From JAJNBK01 sp035642715 (GTDB taxonomy: Archaea > Thermoproteota > Nitrososphaeria > Nitrososphaerales > Nitrososphaeraceae): a stretch of DNA of 13,153 nucleotides. The DNA lies in NCBI GenBank assembly GCA_035642715.1, contig DASQRW010000199.1:1-13153 (forward strand), read 5' to 3'. A program made the position numbers and the translations under genes. A model generated the notes under the pieces. That model was not told the DNA's origin. It saw only the letters and a list, made by a program, of their open reading frames with translations, and did not search any database. Positions 1-6,576 of the stretch are shown one piece after another (the stretch's first letter is position 1; each line of letters starts with the position of its first letter).

Positions 1-164
1 CTGTGATGTTTTTCTAAGCGAAAGACCTGAAAAGTATAATTGTAACGCGTATATCATATATTTGGAAGGTGTCTTGTTTCTTTTATTATTAAGCGTAAGA
101 GATGTAAGACATATGCAGCTATAGGCTTAATGCTAAGTAAAGAGCCCTTCAATATCTTTGAATG

Positions 165-172
165 TTTAATTA
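165..172 (+). promoter_or_regulatory. Probable TATA box of the thioesterase gene
   Basis: TTTAATTA is centred about 28 nt upstream of the ATG at 197. This is the spacing expected for an archaeal promoter whose transcript begins at or very near the start codon. No Shine-Dalgarno sequence at a normal distance is seen before 197, which fits a leaderless mRNA. The assignment rests on position and base composition only. Confidence 0.45.
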
Positions 173-196
173 TGATAATTTGTGCAAGTATAAGGG

Positions 197-685
197 ATGG
201 CGTCGCCACATACGCCGGGGAAAAGGCCAGCTGAATCCCAGGCCGAGATGACAATTATTATGTTACCCACTGATGCAAATCCAAAAGGCAATGTTTTTGG
301 CGGCGTTATATTAAAACATGTAGACCTTATTGCAGGACTCGTTGCGAAAAGGCATTCTGGCCGTGCTAATACTGTTACTGCAAGCATTGATAGAATGACA
401 TTTTTAAAGCCTGTATTCATAGGAAATGCTTTAATTCTAACAGCCAGATTAAATTATGTACGCAAGTCTTCAATGGAAGTAGAGGTCACTGTAATGTCTG
501 AAGATCTTGATGATGGTACAAGAATTCATGCAGGTACTGCTTTTGTTACAATGGTCGCTCTCGATAAATATGGAAAGTCTACAGAAGTTCCTCCAATAAT
601 CTTGGACAGTGCTGAAGAAAAAAGCCGTTTTAAAGAAGGTGAATTGAGAATGCTTTCACGTTTGAAAGAGGCTGGAAGAATCTAA
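197..685 (+). CDS. Acyl-CoA thioesterase, hot-dog fold (YciA/BFIT-like)
   Basis: Predicted cytosolic hydrolase that cleaves acyl-CoA thioesters to free acid and CoA; chain-length preference cannot be read from the sequence. The 162-residue protein has one hot-dog domain at about residues 19-120. The family signature is near the N-terminus: TDANPKGNVFGG (25-36), then the helix HVDLIAG (41-47), whose Asp43 matches the usual catalytic acid. The strand HAGTAFVTMVALD (111-123) closes the domain, followed by a charged helical tail. Length is normal for single-domain members. The ATG at 197 is preferred because a TATA-like box lies about 28 nt upstream; Met18 (position 248) is an alternative that would keep the whole domain. 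The gene stands alone, with no fatty-acid or CoA gene beside it. Family is secure; physiological substrate is unknown. Confidence 0.9.
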   Translation: MASPHTPGKRPAESQAEMTIIMLPTDANPKGNVFGGVILKHVDLIAGLVAKRHSGRANTVTASIDRMTFLKPVFIGNALILTARLNYVRKSSMEVEVTVMSEDLDDGTRIHAGTAFVTMVALDKYGKSTEVPPIILDSAEEKSRFKEGELRMLSRLKEAGRI

Positions 686-975
686 TCAAGCCTATTGTTT
701 TTCAAATATATGTAATTTACCTACCTTGACTTTGGTGTTATCGTATTGGCCATCAAATCTAATTATTTATCAATTATTCATGTCTATTGAAGCCAAATTA
801 AGTGGCCAAGATGTTCTTATATTTCGTGAACGCCGAGATTTATCGATTCTTTAATGTAAATAACAAGGTGGTGAACCAGCAAATCCTCCTATAACTTGCT
901 CGCCTGATAATATAAATTCTCAGAAGCAATTTTTTTAGCTCGCGATTTTTCTAGATTGAAATGATTAGCATTTAC

Positions 976-993
976 TCTGAATATACATTCAGA
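976..993. repeat. Short perfect inverted repeat
   Basis: Arms TCTGAAT (976-982) and ATTCAGA (987-993) are exact reverse complements around a 4-nt ATAC loop. It lies in the gene-free stretch about 290 bp downstream of the thioesterase stop. It could fold as an RNA hairpin or act as a protein site. Arms this short arise by chance in AT-rich DNA, so significance is uncertain. Confidence 0.4.
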
Positions 994-1134
994 ACATTAT
1001 CGATAAATTGTCATTGTGATTGTAAAAGATCGAAGTTAAAAAAACACGTTGTAATACTTATTTGTTCTTTAAATTCTCAGATCAGAGGAATGTTTTGGAA
1101 CTTTTGCTCTTTATGTAAACTATAGACTCGAACT

Positions 1135-1163
1135 AAATCAAATCGAATATTTCGATTTGATTT
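1135..1163. repeat. Perfect 13-bp-arm palindrome, 3-nt spacer
   Basis: Left arm AAATCAAATCGAA (1135-1147) and right arm TTCGATTTGATTT (1151-1163) are exact reverse complements with only TAT between them, so the whole 29 bp is a near-continuous palindrome. It lies about 140 bp beyond the stop of the leftward PIN-ATPase gene and about 450 bp beyond the thioesterase stop. Possible roles are a hairpin at transcript 3' ends or a binding site for a dimeric DNA-binding protein. The repeat is directly visible; the role is inference. Confidence 0.65.
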
Positions 1164-1301
1164 CTGAGGTATTCAATATTTCTAATTAATTATCTAATTT
1201 AATTACGCATATTCTTAATAAATCTGTTTTGAGGTTTTGCTTAGAGATCATCTTTACAAAATAGATTAAAATTAAAATAATGTATTGACGATGAATCAGT
1301 A

Positions 1302-3131
1302 TTAATCTCTACTTTGGAAAACCCTAATCTTGTTTCCAGCCAATAATGCATTTATTATTTTCTTTCCATTGTCTGATCGCTTGTCAGTCTTTATACTGGC
1401 TTTCTTTCCTACCTGGCTGTTTAAGATGAATTCATCTTCAATATAGACATCGACCTTTTTTCCAATAGCGCCGTCATCTACTAATATGTTAACAGTGGAT
1501 CCAGCTTCAGTAACTTCAAAATCAAGCTCTTTGCCAAGAGTAGGAGTTTTTACTTCCACATCAATTTTTATGCCTAGCATTTTTTCTAACTCTGATATTG
1601 TAGATCCACCCTTGCCAATGATCCTAGCGATCACATCCTTGCCGACCTTAACTTGAACTCTGTTATCTGAAATTATGTTGATATCAGCATCCGGATCGAA
1701 TCTCCTTATTGTGTCTCTGATTTTTGATTCAGCTAATTTTTTAATGATGTTATCTGACTGAGTAACTGGTTTCAATTCGGAGATTGGTACAACAACATTT
1801 TCTTCACCATATGTATAAATTTCATATTCGATTACTTGTGTTTCAAAATCTCGCACCTCTACAAGTGGTCTGGCAAGATCAGCCTCGCTCATTCCTGTTG
1901 GAACCTTGACCGTAAGCAGTACTTCATAAATTTTTTCGATTTTTCCATTCTTGATAAATATAATAGTATCGAGAATATGAGGAATCATTCCCAAATCCAC
2001 TCTGCCTATGAATCTCTGAATTGCATCTAGTGGACTACTAGCATGTACTACTCCGATCATCCCTACACCTGCTAGCCTCATATCTGAAAATACTCCAAAG
2101 TCCTGTGCTCTCCTCACTTCATCAAATATTGTATAATCTGGACGCACTAATAATAAAATATCCGCAGCTTTTTCAAAACTACCCTCTAATGGTCCATACT
2201 GAGTCACCTCATCAGGAACCTGCAAGTCTCTCGGAGATTCAAAAGTCTTTACTATTTTGCCTTTCTTTGCATAGAATTCTGCAAGGCTGCTCGCAAATGT
2301 ACTTTTACCAGAACCAGGAGGACCTGATATTACGATCCCCTCTGACCCCTCTGACAGCCTTTCAATTAACTTTTCTGTAGCGTTATAGCTTTCAAGTGAG
2401 AGCCTCACGATGGGTCTAACTATAGTAATTTCAAGGTTGTCAGAAAAAGGTGGTCTTGTTATAGCAATGCGAAATGTTCCGTATTGTATTACAGTTGCGC
2501 CATTACGGCTTATTTCTATGGATCCTGTTCTATTTACTCTAGACGCTTCAGAAATTTCTCTGATAATATTGGTTAGTTCTAGATATGTACTTTTTTTTTC
2601 ATCGAGTTTTATAAGTTGAAAATCACCCGGCTTGCCACGTTTTGCCCAAGGTGACACTCCTTCTTTAAGATGAACGCTCATTGTATCTTCCTCAAAGAAC
2701 TTTTCGAATTCTAAGTTTGTTGTCTTTGTCACATTTCCTATATGTAATGATTTAACTCCCTGTACCTCAGCAACTAGAGCTTGGACATAGTCAGCTGTAA
2801 TTAATGTGGCATCTTCATGCAAGGCTACATCTTTTATAATCGCGTCAATCCTTCCACGTTTTGCCAGACGAATGTCGTCAATATTAGGACGTTCACCTAG
2901 AAATCTGAGGGAGATATCCTTCATTGAAATCTGATCCCTTATCTTCTTAATTTCATTTAAGCCTACAAACCCATACTCCTTATTAGAAGATGCTTGAGAC
3001 TGCAATTCATCTAAAACTGCCAAAGGAATTATAATTTCACTACCATTATCAATATGACCTCCCTCAATCATCTTTGTAATCTCTCCATCAATAATTATAC
3101 TTGTATCTAAAACATACCTTTTATTATTCAA
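1302..3131 (-). CDS. PIN domain-ATPase-KH domain protein (PINA-type)
   Basis: 609-residue archaeal protein of the PIN-domain/type II-IV secretion ATPase-like family (COG1855 type). The Sulfolobus member PINA is described as a hexameric Holliday-junction branch-migration ATPase. Domains: N-terminal PIN fold (about 4-140) with acidic residues at Asp9, Asp41/Glu42, Asp96 and Asp114; a linker; a VirB11/PilT-like ATPase (about 230-410) with Walker A GPPGSGKST (270-278), Walker B-like IFDE (335-338) and a VVHASS box (361-366); then a KH domain with the GKGG loop (506-509) and a lysine-rich C-terminus. The start is TTG: an in-frame TAA lies only 9 nt upstream and the PIN Asp falls at residue 9, so no other start keeps the domain. 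A likely role is DNA repair/recombination or nucleic-acid processing. It is divergent from the small gene at 3423, and no recombination gene is adjacent. Confidence 0.92.
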   Translation of the reverse strand: MNNKRYVLDTSIIIDGEITKMIEGGHIDNGSEIIIPLAVLDELQSQASSNKEYGFVGLNEIKKIRDQISMKDISLRFLGERPNIDDIRLAKRGRIDAIIKDVALHEDATLITADYVQALVAEVQGVKSLHIGNVTKTTNLEFEKFFEEDTMSVHLKEGVSPWAKRGKPGDFQLIKLDEKKSTYLELTNIIREISEASRVNRTGSIEISRNGATVIQYGTFRIAITRPPFSDNLEITIVRPIVRLSLESYNATEKLIERLSEGSEGIVISGPPGSGKSTFASSLAEFYAKKGKIVKTFESPRDLQVPDEVTQYGPLEGSFEKAADILLLVRPDYTIFDEVRRAQDFGVFSDMRLAGVGMIGVVHASSPLDAIQRFIGRVDLGMIPHILDTIIFIKNGKIEKIYEVLLTVKVPTGMSEADLARPLVEVRDFETQVIEYEIYTYGEENVVVPISELKPVTQSDNIIKKLAESKIRDTIRRFDPDADINIISDNRVQVKVGKDVIARIIGKGGSTISELEKMLGIKIDVEVKTPTLGKELDFEVTEAGSTVNILVDDGAIGKKVDVYIEDEFILNSQVGKKASIKTDKRSDNGKKIINALLAGNKIRVFQSRD

Positions 3132-3422
3132 TAGATTTTAAATTGTCTTAGGCGGTTAAAGTGTCTTTGCTAATTATTTAAATGACCTAAAGATATAAAT
3201 GAATCTAATATGATATTGTTATAAAAATTTTAGAATTAGAAATTAACAATCTTAATGATCAATTTCATATGTATATATTATATCATTATATAGTTATCAG
3301 AGCCATAAATCATGAGTCATCTTTTATATCACATGTTTAGGTGAATTAACAACCACAATTGGATGTTTTTATCTGCATCTAATGAGAAAGTCAAAATATA
3401 ACGTGTTTTTATATCATCTAAC
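3132..3422. promoter_or_regulatory. Divergent intergenic region, PIN-ATPase / unknown gene
   Basis: This 291-bp AT-rich gap separates the divergent starts at 3131 (-) and 3423 (+). On the minus strand TTTAAATAATTA at about 3171-3182 is the strongest TATA-like element and would give a leader of roughly 20 nt without a Shine-Dalgarno; CTTTAAC (3155-3161) is a weaker, leaderless-spaced alternative. On the plus strand AAAATATA (3393-3400) serves the small gene. The middle (about 3220-3300) is very rich in TAT/ATA steps without a clear repeat. Confidence 0.5.
3393..3400 (+). promoter_or_regulatory. Probable TATA box of the roadblock-like gene
   Basis: AAAATATA is centred about 26 nt upstream of the TTG at 3423. 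That places transcription initiation at or next to the start codon and predicts a leaderless transcript. No purine-rich Shine-Dalgarno is present in between. Confidence 0.45.
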
Positions 3423-3839
3423 TTGAAACAACAATTCTTTCAGGAATTCTGTGACGAAGTTATTTCGCTTGACTCCGCTATCAGGTTTGCAGGAATCGCA
3501 GATGAAGATGGTAAGATATTAGCTGTTTCTGAACGAAAGGGTCTCAAACCATTGTTAACACCAGAAGAAAGAGCTCAATATGCAATTACAGCCGCTACGC
3601 GTCAGTATACTAGATTAAGATGGGAATACTTGTTAGGGAAAATCTATTATGCAAGCTCGCATTATGAAAAGCTTCTTCGAGCAACTATTCCTATTACAAA
3701 TGATAGTAGCAGACTGTCTTATGTATTATTATTATCATTTGACGTTGACACTGAAAACTTTCATCAAATTATAATGGAAAAGATAATTCCCTTAGTTAGA
3801 AAGAACACGGCTAGACTCTTAAAAGAAGCAGAACCGTAA
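3423..3839 (+). CDS. Small roadblock/LC7-like protein of unknown function
   Basis: 138-residue protein without signal peptide or membrane segment, likely cytosolic. It reminds me of short Nitrososphaerota proteins grouped as DUF6659 (from memory, unverified). The pattern is an N-terminal helix, a strand-turn-strand with RFAGIADEDGKILAVSERKG (21-40), a helix starting TPEERAQYA, the Arg/Trp-rich stretch ATRQYTRLRWEYLLGKIYYA (58-77), a central strand LRATIPI, a final strand (about 99-109) and a C-terminal amphipathic helix. This resembles a roadblock/longin-type sensor or scaffold fold, but no catalytic residues are evident and no function should be assigned. The start must be TTG at 3423: an in-frame TAA occurs at 3399 and no ATG or GTG lies between, while the first internal Met is near the C-terminus. 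It is divergent from the PIN-ATPase gene and convergent with the dehydrogenase. Confidence 0.82.
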   Translation: MKQQFFQEFCDEVISLDSAIRFAGIADEDGKILAVSERKGLKPLLTPEERAQYAITAATRQYTRLRWEYLLGKIYYASSHYEKLLRATIPITNDSSRLSYVLLLSFDVDTENFHQIIMEKIIPLVRKNTARLLKEAEP

Positions 3840-3889
3840 AAGATTTGATACATTTAGATTATCTCATTAGAGAATGAATTATGGTAATA

Positions 3890-3910
3890 AAGAAGACACC
3901 GCCTCTTCTT
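3890..3910. terminator. Possible hairpin in a convergent 3' gap
   Basis: Arms AAGAAGA (3890-3896) and TCTTCTT (3904-3910) are exact reverse complements with a C-rich 7-nt loop. The hairpin sits in the 90-bp gap between the stops of the roadblock-like gene (+) and the dehydrogenase (-), so it could contribute to 3'-end formation of either transcript. Archaeal termination usually depends on U-tracts more than hairpins, so this is only a candidate. Confidence 0.35.
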
Positions 3911-3929
3911 CACATTGATCATCTTAATT

Positions 3930-4691
3930 TTATTGTTTTGCGGATATTCCTCCATCTACAGTCAGAATCGTCCCGGTTATCCATTTGGCGTCATCGGAGC
4001 AAAAATAGACTACCGCACTAGAAATATCATCGGGTTCACCGATTCTGCGTAAGGGAAATGACGATTCAAGAAGTTTTTTTGCGTTTTCATCCTGCAAATA
4101 TGGTTCAATCATAGGACTGCGAATGGTAGACGGAGCTATGCAATTGCAGCGTATCCCATACGGTCCGTACTCAACAGCAATACTTTTTGTAAACATGATC
4201 ACTCCAGCCTTTGTAACACCATATACAGAGAATGGTACATTTGGGATCGACCGCATTCCAAGTAAAGAGGAAATATTTACAATGCAGCCGCCTTTTCTAT
4301 CTATCATTATCGGCAGTACTGCCTTCGTAGTCCTAAATGTTCCAAGAAGATTTGTGTTAATCAGTCCGGTCCATTGGTCATCAGTCATTAAATGGAATGG
4401 GGTCGGATCATATATGATGCCTGCATTATTAATCAAAATATCAACTGTATCAAATGATGAAAGAGCTTGTTCTATAGCATTTAATACTTCTGCCTCTTTT
4501 GTAATATCTGCGGTAACTGGCAAAACATTCTTGTTATCGTCACCAACTTCTGCTATAGTGCGCATTAGTTTATTCCGCTGTCTTCCTATAAGTACTACCT
4601 TGGATCCTTCAGAAATGAGTCTTTGTGTTATAGACTTTCCTACCCCTCCACCTGCACCCGTGACTATTGCAACTTTGCCTTTCAATTTCAT
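3930..4691 (-). CDS. Short-chain dehydrogenase/reductase (classical SDR)
   Basis: NAD(P)-dependent oxidoreductase of the classical SDR family, FabG/glucose-dehydrogenase-like; the substrate cannot be assigned. Numbered from the ATG at 4691 (253 residues): cofactor-binding TGAGGGVGKS (11-20), GR after the second strand, DIT (62-64), NNAG (88-91), and the catalytic set Ser142, Tyr157 and Lys161 in SxxG ... YGVTK, with ITGTILTVDGG near the C-terminus. The usual active-site Asn is probably in LINTN (110-114). Three starts are possible: TTG 4739, ATG 4712 and ATG 4691. I prefer 4691 because MKLKGKVAIVTGAG is a standard SDR N-terminus and TTTAAAAA lies about 27 nt upstream. It is divergent from purK and convergent with the roadblock-like gene, and has no evident link to purine synthesis. 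Confidence 0.9.
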   Translation of the reverse strand: MKLKGKVAIVTGAGGGVGKSITQRLISEGSKVVLIGRQRNKLMRTIAEVGDDNKNVLPVTADITKEAEVLNAIEQALSSFDTVDILINNAGIIYDPTPFHLMTDDQWTGLINTNLLGTFRTTKAVLPIMIDRKGGCIVNISSLLGMRSIPNVPFSVYGVTKAGVIMFTKSIAVEYGPYGIRCNCIAPSTIRSPMIEPYLQDENAKKLLESSFPLRRIGEPDDISSAVVYFCSDDAKWITGTILTVDGGISAKQ

Positions 4692-4713
4692 TAATTGAAG
4701 AACGTCAGACATT

Positions 4714-4723
4714 CTTTTTAAAG
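4714..4723 (-). promoter_or_regulatory. Probable TATA box of the SDR gene
   Basis: Read on the minus strand, CTTTAAAAAG is centred about 27 nt before the ATG at 4691. It overlaps the alternative start at 4712 and lies inside the longer frame beginning with TTG 4739, which argues that the shorter protein is the real product. Confidence 0.45.
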
Positions 4724-4782
4724 TACTTTTCGGAAACAATAGAGAATAAGCGTTTGAAAATTTTCGTTATTCAAAAAGAATG

Positions 4783-4806
4783 CTTTTAATTTCTCTTTTT
4801 AAAAAG
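4783..4806 (+). promoter_or_regulatory. Candidate purK-purE promoter elements
   Basis: Two TATA-like elements precede purK. CTTTTAAT (4783-4790) is about 31 nt before the ATG at 4818 and would give a leader of a few nt. CTTTTTAAAAAG (4795-4806) is a perfect 12-bp palindrome about 17 nt before 4818. If the second were the real TATA box, initiation would fall downstream of 4818 and translation would start at the in-frame ATG at 4842. The sequence does not decide between them. Confidence 0.35.
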
Positions 4807-4817
4807 GATAAGGCCAT

Positions 4818-6014
4818 ATGATTGACAATAGTCGAGACAGCATGGAGATACAAAATCCCATCTCTATAGGTATAATTGGAGGAGGACAGCTTGGAAAAAT
4901 GCTCGCTCAAGATGCAAAACGAATGTCTTTTAGGATAATTGTATTAGATCCTTGCTATGATTCACCAGCATCTTCGGTCTCAGATGAATTCATTGTTGCG
5001 GATTTTAAAGATGAAAATGCTATTAGGACACTCGCCGATAAATCCGACGTACTAACTTATGAAATAGAGCTTGCCAATTCTGAGATACTTAAGGAATTAG
5101 AATCTAAGAGATTTATTGTTCATCCTTCGCCACAGACACTCAGTATAATACAAAACAAATTTAGGCAAAAGTCATTTTTGAAAGACCAGGGTATCCCAGT
5201 TGCAGACTTTGACATCATAAAATCAGAGTCACATTTGGTAAATTTATGTAATAGATTCGGTTATCCTAGTATATTAAAAGTATGTGAAAATTCATATGAT
5301 GGGCGAGGAAATTATATAATTAGTTCGGTCAATAACATTCACGAATACTATGAATATCTCTCTGAGAGACAATGTATGGTGGAAAAATTCATTCCTCATG
5401 ACAAAGAGATCTCTGTGATGATCGCTAGAAATAGTAGCGGTCAAATATCTTCTTTTCCAATAACAGAAAATATTCATCGTAATAGTATTTTAGACACTAC
5501 CATTGTTCCAGCGAGAATTTCAGATAATGCAATTGCAAAAGCTGAAGAATTAGCTGAAAAAACCATGCAGGCATTGAAGGGATCTGGAATTTTTGGGATA
5601 GAGATGTTTCTTACTAGAGATGAAGATGTGCTAATAAATGAAATAGCTCCTAGGCCTCATAATTCAGGTCATTACTCTATAGAAGCATGTTCAATCTCGC
5701 AATTTGAACAACACCTCCGAGCTATTCTTGATTTACCATTACCAAAACCAGAACTGCTATCACCTGCTGTAATGATCAATATACTAGGTCCTGATGACTG
5801 CAATGGACCATATACCATTAAAGGATTAAAAGACATTATGTCAATAGCAGGAGTAAAACTTCATATCTATGGTAAAAAGATATCTAGACCTAAAAGAAAG
5901 CTTGGTCATATCACCGTAACAGCAAATTCAGTAGAGAAAGCAATGGCAAGAGCAGAGGAGGTGAAAAATGTCCTAAAAATAGAAGATATAAAAAAGGTGA
6001 ATCAAAATGGATAG
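4818..6014 (+). CDS. purK: N5-carboxyaminoimidazole ribonucleotide synthase
   Basis: Converts AIR, ATP and bicarbonate to N5-CAIR, the first half of the two-enzyme AIR carboxylation. The 398-residue protein has an ATP-grasp fold: N-terminal nucleotide-binding start IGIIGGGQLGKM (17-28), central ATP-grasp domain with SILKVCENSYDGRGN (151-165) and the metal/ATP residues around IFGIEMFL (258-265), and the PurK hallmark NEIAPRPHNSGHYSIEAC (274-291). The C-terminal domain carries the usual G-x-KLGH (KRKLGH) element. Length is slightly above bacterial PurK, with about eight extra N-terminal residues before Met9, which is a possible alternative start (4842). The 3' end overlaps purE by 8 nt, so the two are cotranscribed and probably translationally coupled. 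It is divergent from the SDR gene. Confidence 0.96.
   Translation: MIDNSRDSMEIQNPISIGIIGGGQLGKMLAQDAKRMSFRIIVLDPCYDSPASSVSDEFIVADFKDENAIRTLADKSDVLTYEIELANSEILKELESKRFIVHPSPQTLSIIQNKFRQKSFLKDQGIPVADFDIIKSESHLVNLCNRFGYPSILKVCENSYDGRGNYIISSVNNIHEYYEYLSERQCMVEKFIPHDKEISVMIARNSSGQISSFPITENIHRNSILDTTIVPARISDNAIAKAEELAEKTMQALKGSGIFGIEMFLTRDEDVLINEIAPRPHNSGHYSIEACSISQFEQHLRAILDLPLPKPELLSPAVMINILGPDDCNGPYTIKGLKDIMSIAGVKLHIYGKKISRPKRKLGHITVTANSVEKAMARAEEVKNVLKIEDIKKVNQNG
5994..6000 (+). promoter_or_regulatory. Shine-Dalgarno of purE
   Basis: AAGGTGA inside the end of purK lies 6 nt before the purE ATG and matches the archaeal anti-Shine-Dalgarno core GGTGA. It fixes the purE start and shows that the internal gene of this operon uses SD-led initiation. 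Confidence 0.7.
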
Positions 6015-6546
6015 GTGCCATGTTGGCATTATAATGGGAAGCGATTCAGATCTTTACGTTATGAAAGAGGCAGCTAAAATATTAGACATGTTTAGAATTT
6101 CAAATGAAATTAAAGTTATATCAGCACATAGAACTACTGAGAGAATGGTAAACTATGCTAATGAAGCCAAAAAACGAGGAATTATGGTGATTATTGCAGG
6201 TGCAGGGGGTGCCGCGCATCTTCCTGGAATGGTGGCTGCATTAACATCGATACCTGTAATAGGGGTTCCTATCAAAACAGCCACCTTGCAGGGTGTAGAC
6301 TCTTTAATGTCGATAGTACAGATGCCAGCAGGTGTACCCGTTGCTACGGTTGCTATCAATGGAGCTAAGAACGCAGGAATACTTGCCAGCCAAATATTGG
6401 GCCTAAAGTTCGCAAAAATAGCAGAGAAGGTTGAAAAGTACAAAAGAGAATTGAAATATGAGGTAATTCGTAAGGCAGAGAGGCTTGAACGCATCGGATA
6501 TGAGAAATATCTAGAAGAAAGATTACGAGATGACAGAAAAAAGTAA
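6007..6546 (+). CDS. purE: N5-carboxyaminoimidazole ribonucleotide mutase
   Basis: Class I PurE, which moves the carboxylate of N5-CAIR to C4 to form CAIR; the adjacent PurK supplies the substrate. The 179-residue protein shows MGSDSD (10-15), the active-site SAHRT (39-43, with His41 matching the catalytic histidine), AGAGGAAHLPGM (64-75) and the class I signature from VPIKT (87-91) through SIVQMPAGVPVATVAI (102-117). Coupling with purK, rather than presence of a lone class II PurE, supports the two-step bacterial-type route. After about residue 133 a roughly 45-residue, highly charged, probably helical tail (many Lys, Arg and Glu) extends the usual core. The start ATG overlaps the purK stop and has a good SD. 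It is convergent with the small membrane protein gene, with only 30 nt between stops. Confidence 0.97.
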   Translation: MDRCHVGIIMGSDSDLYVMKEAAKILDMFRISNEIKVISAHRTTERMVNYANEAKKRGIMVIIAGAGGAAHLPGMVAALTSIPVIGVPIKTATLQGVDSLMSIVQMPAGVPVATVAINGAKNAGILASQILGLKFAKIAEKVEKYKRELKYEVIRKAERLERIGYEKYLEERLRDDRKK

Positions 6547-6576
6547 TATTGGATTAAACCCACATATTAAGTAGTA

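Larger units (their letters stand above)
686..1301. other. Gene-free AT-rich stretch with inverted repeats
   Basis: About 616 bp between the 3' ends of the convergent thioesterase and PIN-ATPase genes. I find no convincing open reading frame, tRNA or recognisable RNA family on either strand. Visible structure is limited to two perfect inverted repeats (976-993 and 1135-1163) and several A/T runs. It is long for a 3'-3' gap compared with the other convergent gaps here (about 30, 90 and 190 bp), so it may hide a small RNA, a decayed gene or a regulatory/terminator region. Confidence 0.6.

Noticed and set aside
1..57. Minus-strand ATG at 57 running off the left edge with an A-rich element about 28 nt upstream
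   Set aside because: Only about 19 codons are visible and no family can be judged, so it is not enough to call a gene.
2..124. Plus-strand frame open from the left edge to a TAG near 122-124 (about 40 codons), possibly a gene end
   Set aside because: It is short and has a hydrophobic/low-complexity composition with no recognisable motif. One open frame of this length at an edge is expected by chance.
2590..2599. Run of nine T (A9 on the coding strand) inside the PIN-ATPase gene as a frameshift or slippage site
   Set aside because: The reading frame is intact across it (Glu-Lys-Lys-Ser), with no overlapping alternative frame or stimulatory structure visible.
3230..3310. TA-rich tract in the divergent region as a replication origin or repeat array
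   Set aside because: No repeated origin-recognition-box-like units and no cdc6/orc gene nearby; it is simply promoter-type AT-rich DNA.
4123..4698. 191-codon plus-strand frame antisense to the SDR gene
   Set aside because: It is a mirror of the SDR coding sequence. The SDR frame carries all family motifs, while this one has none.
6153..6563. 136-codon minus-strand frame antisense to purE
   Set aside because: It is a shadow of purE codon structure and has no recognisable protein features.
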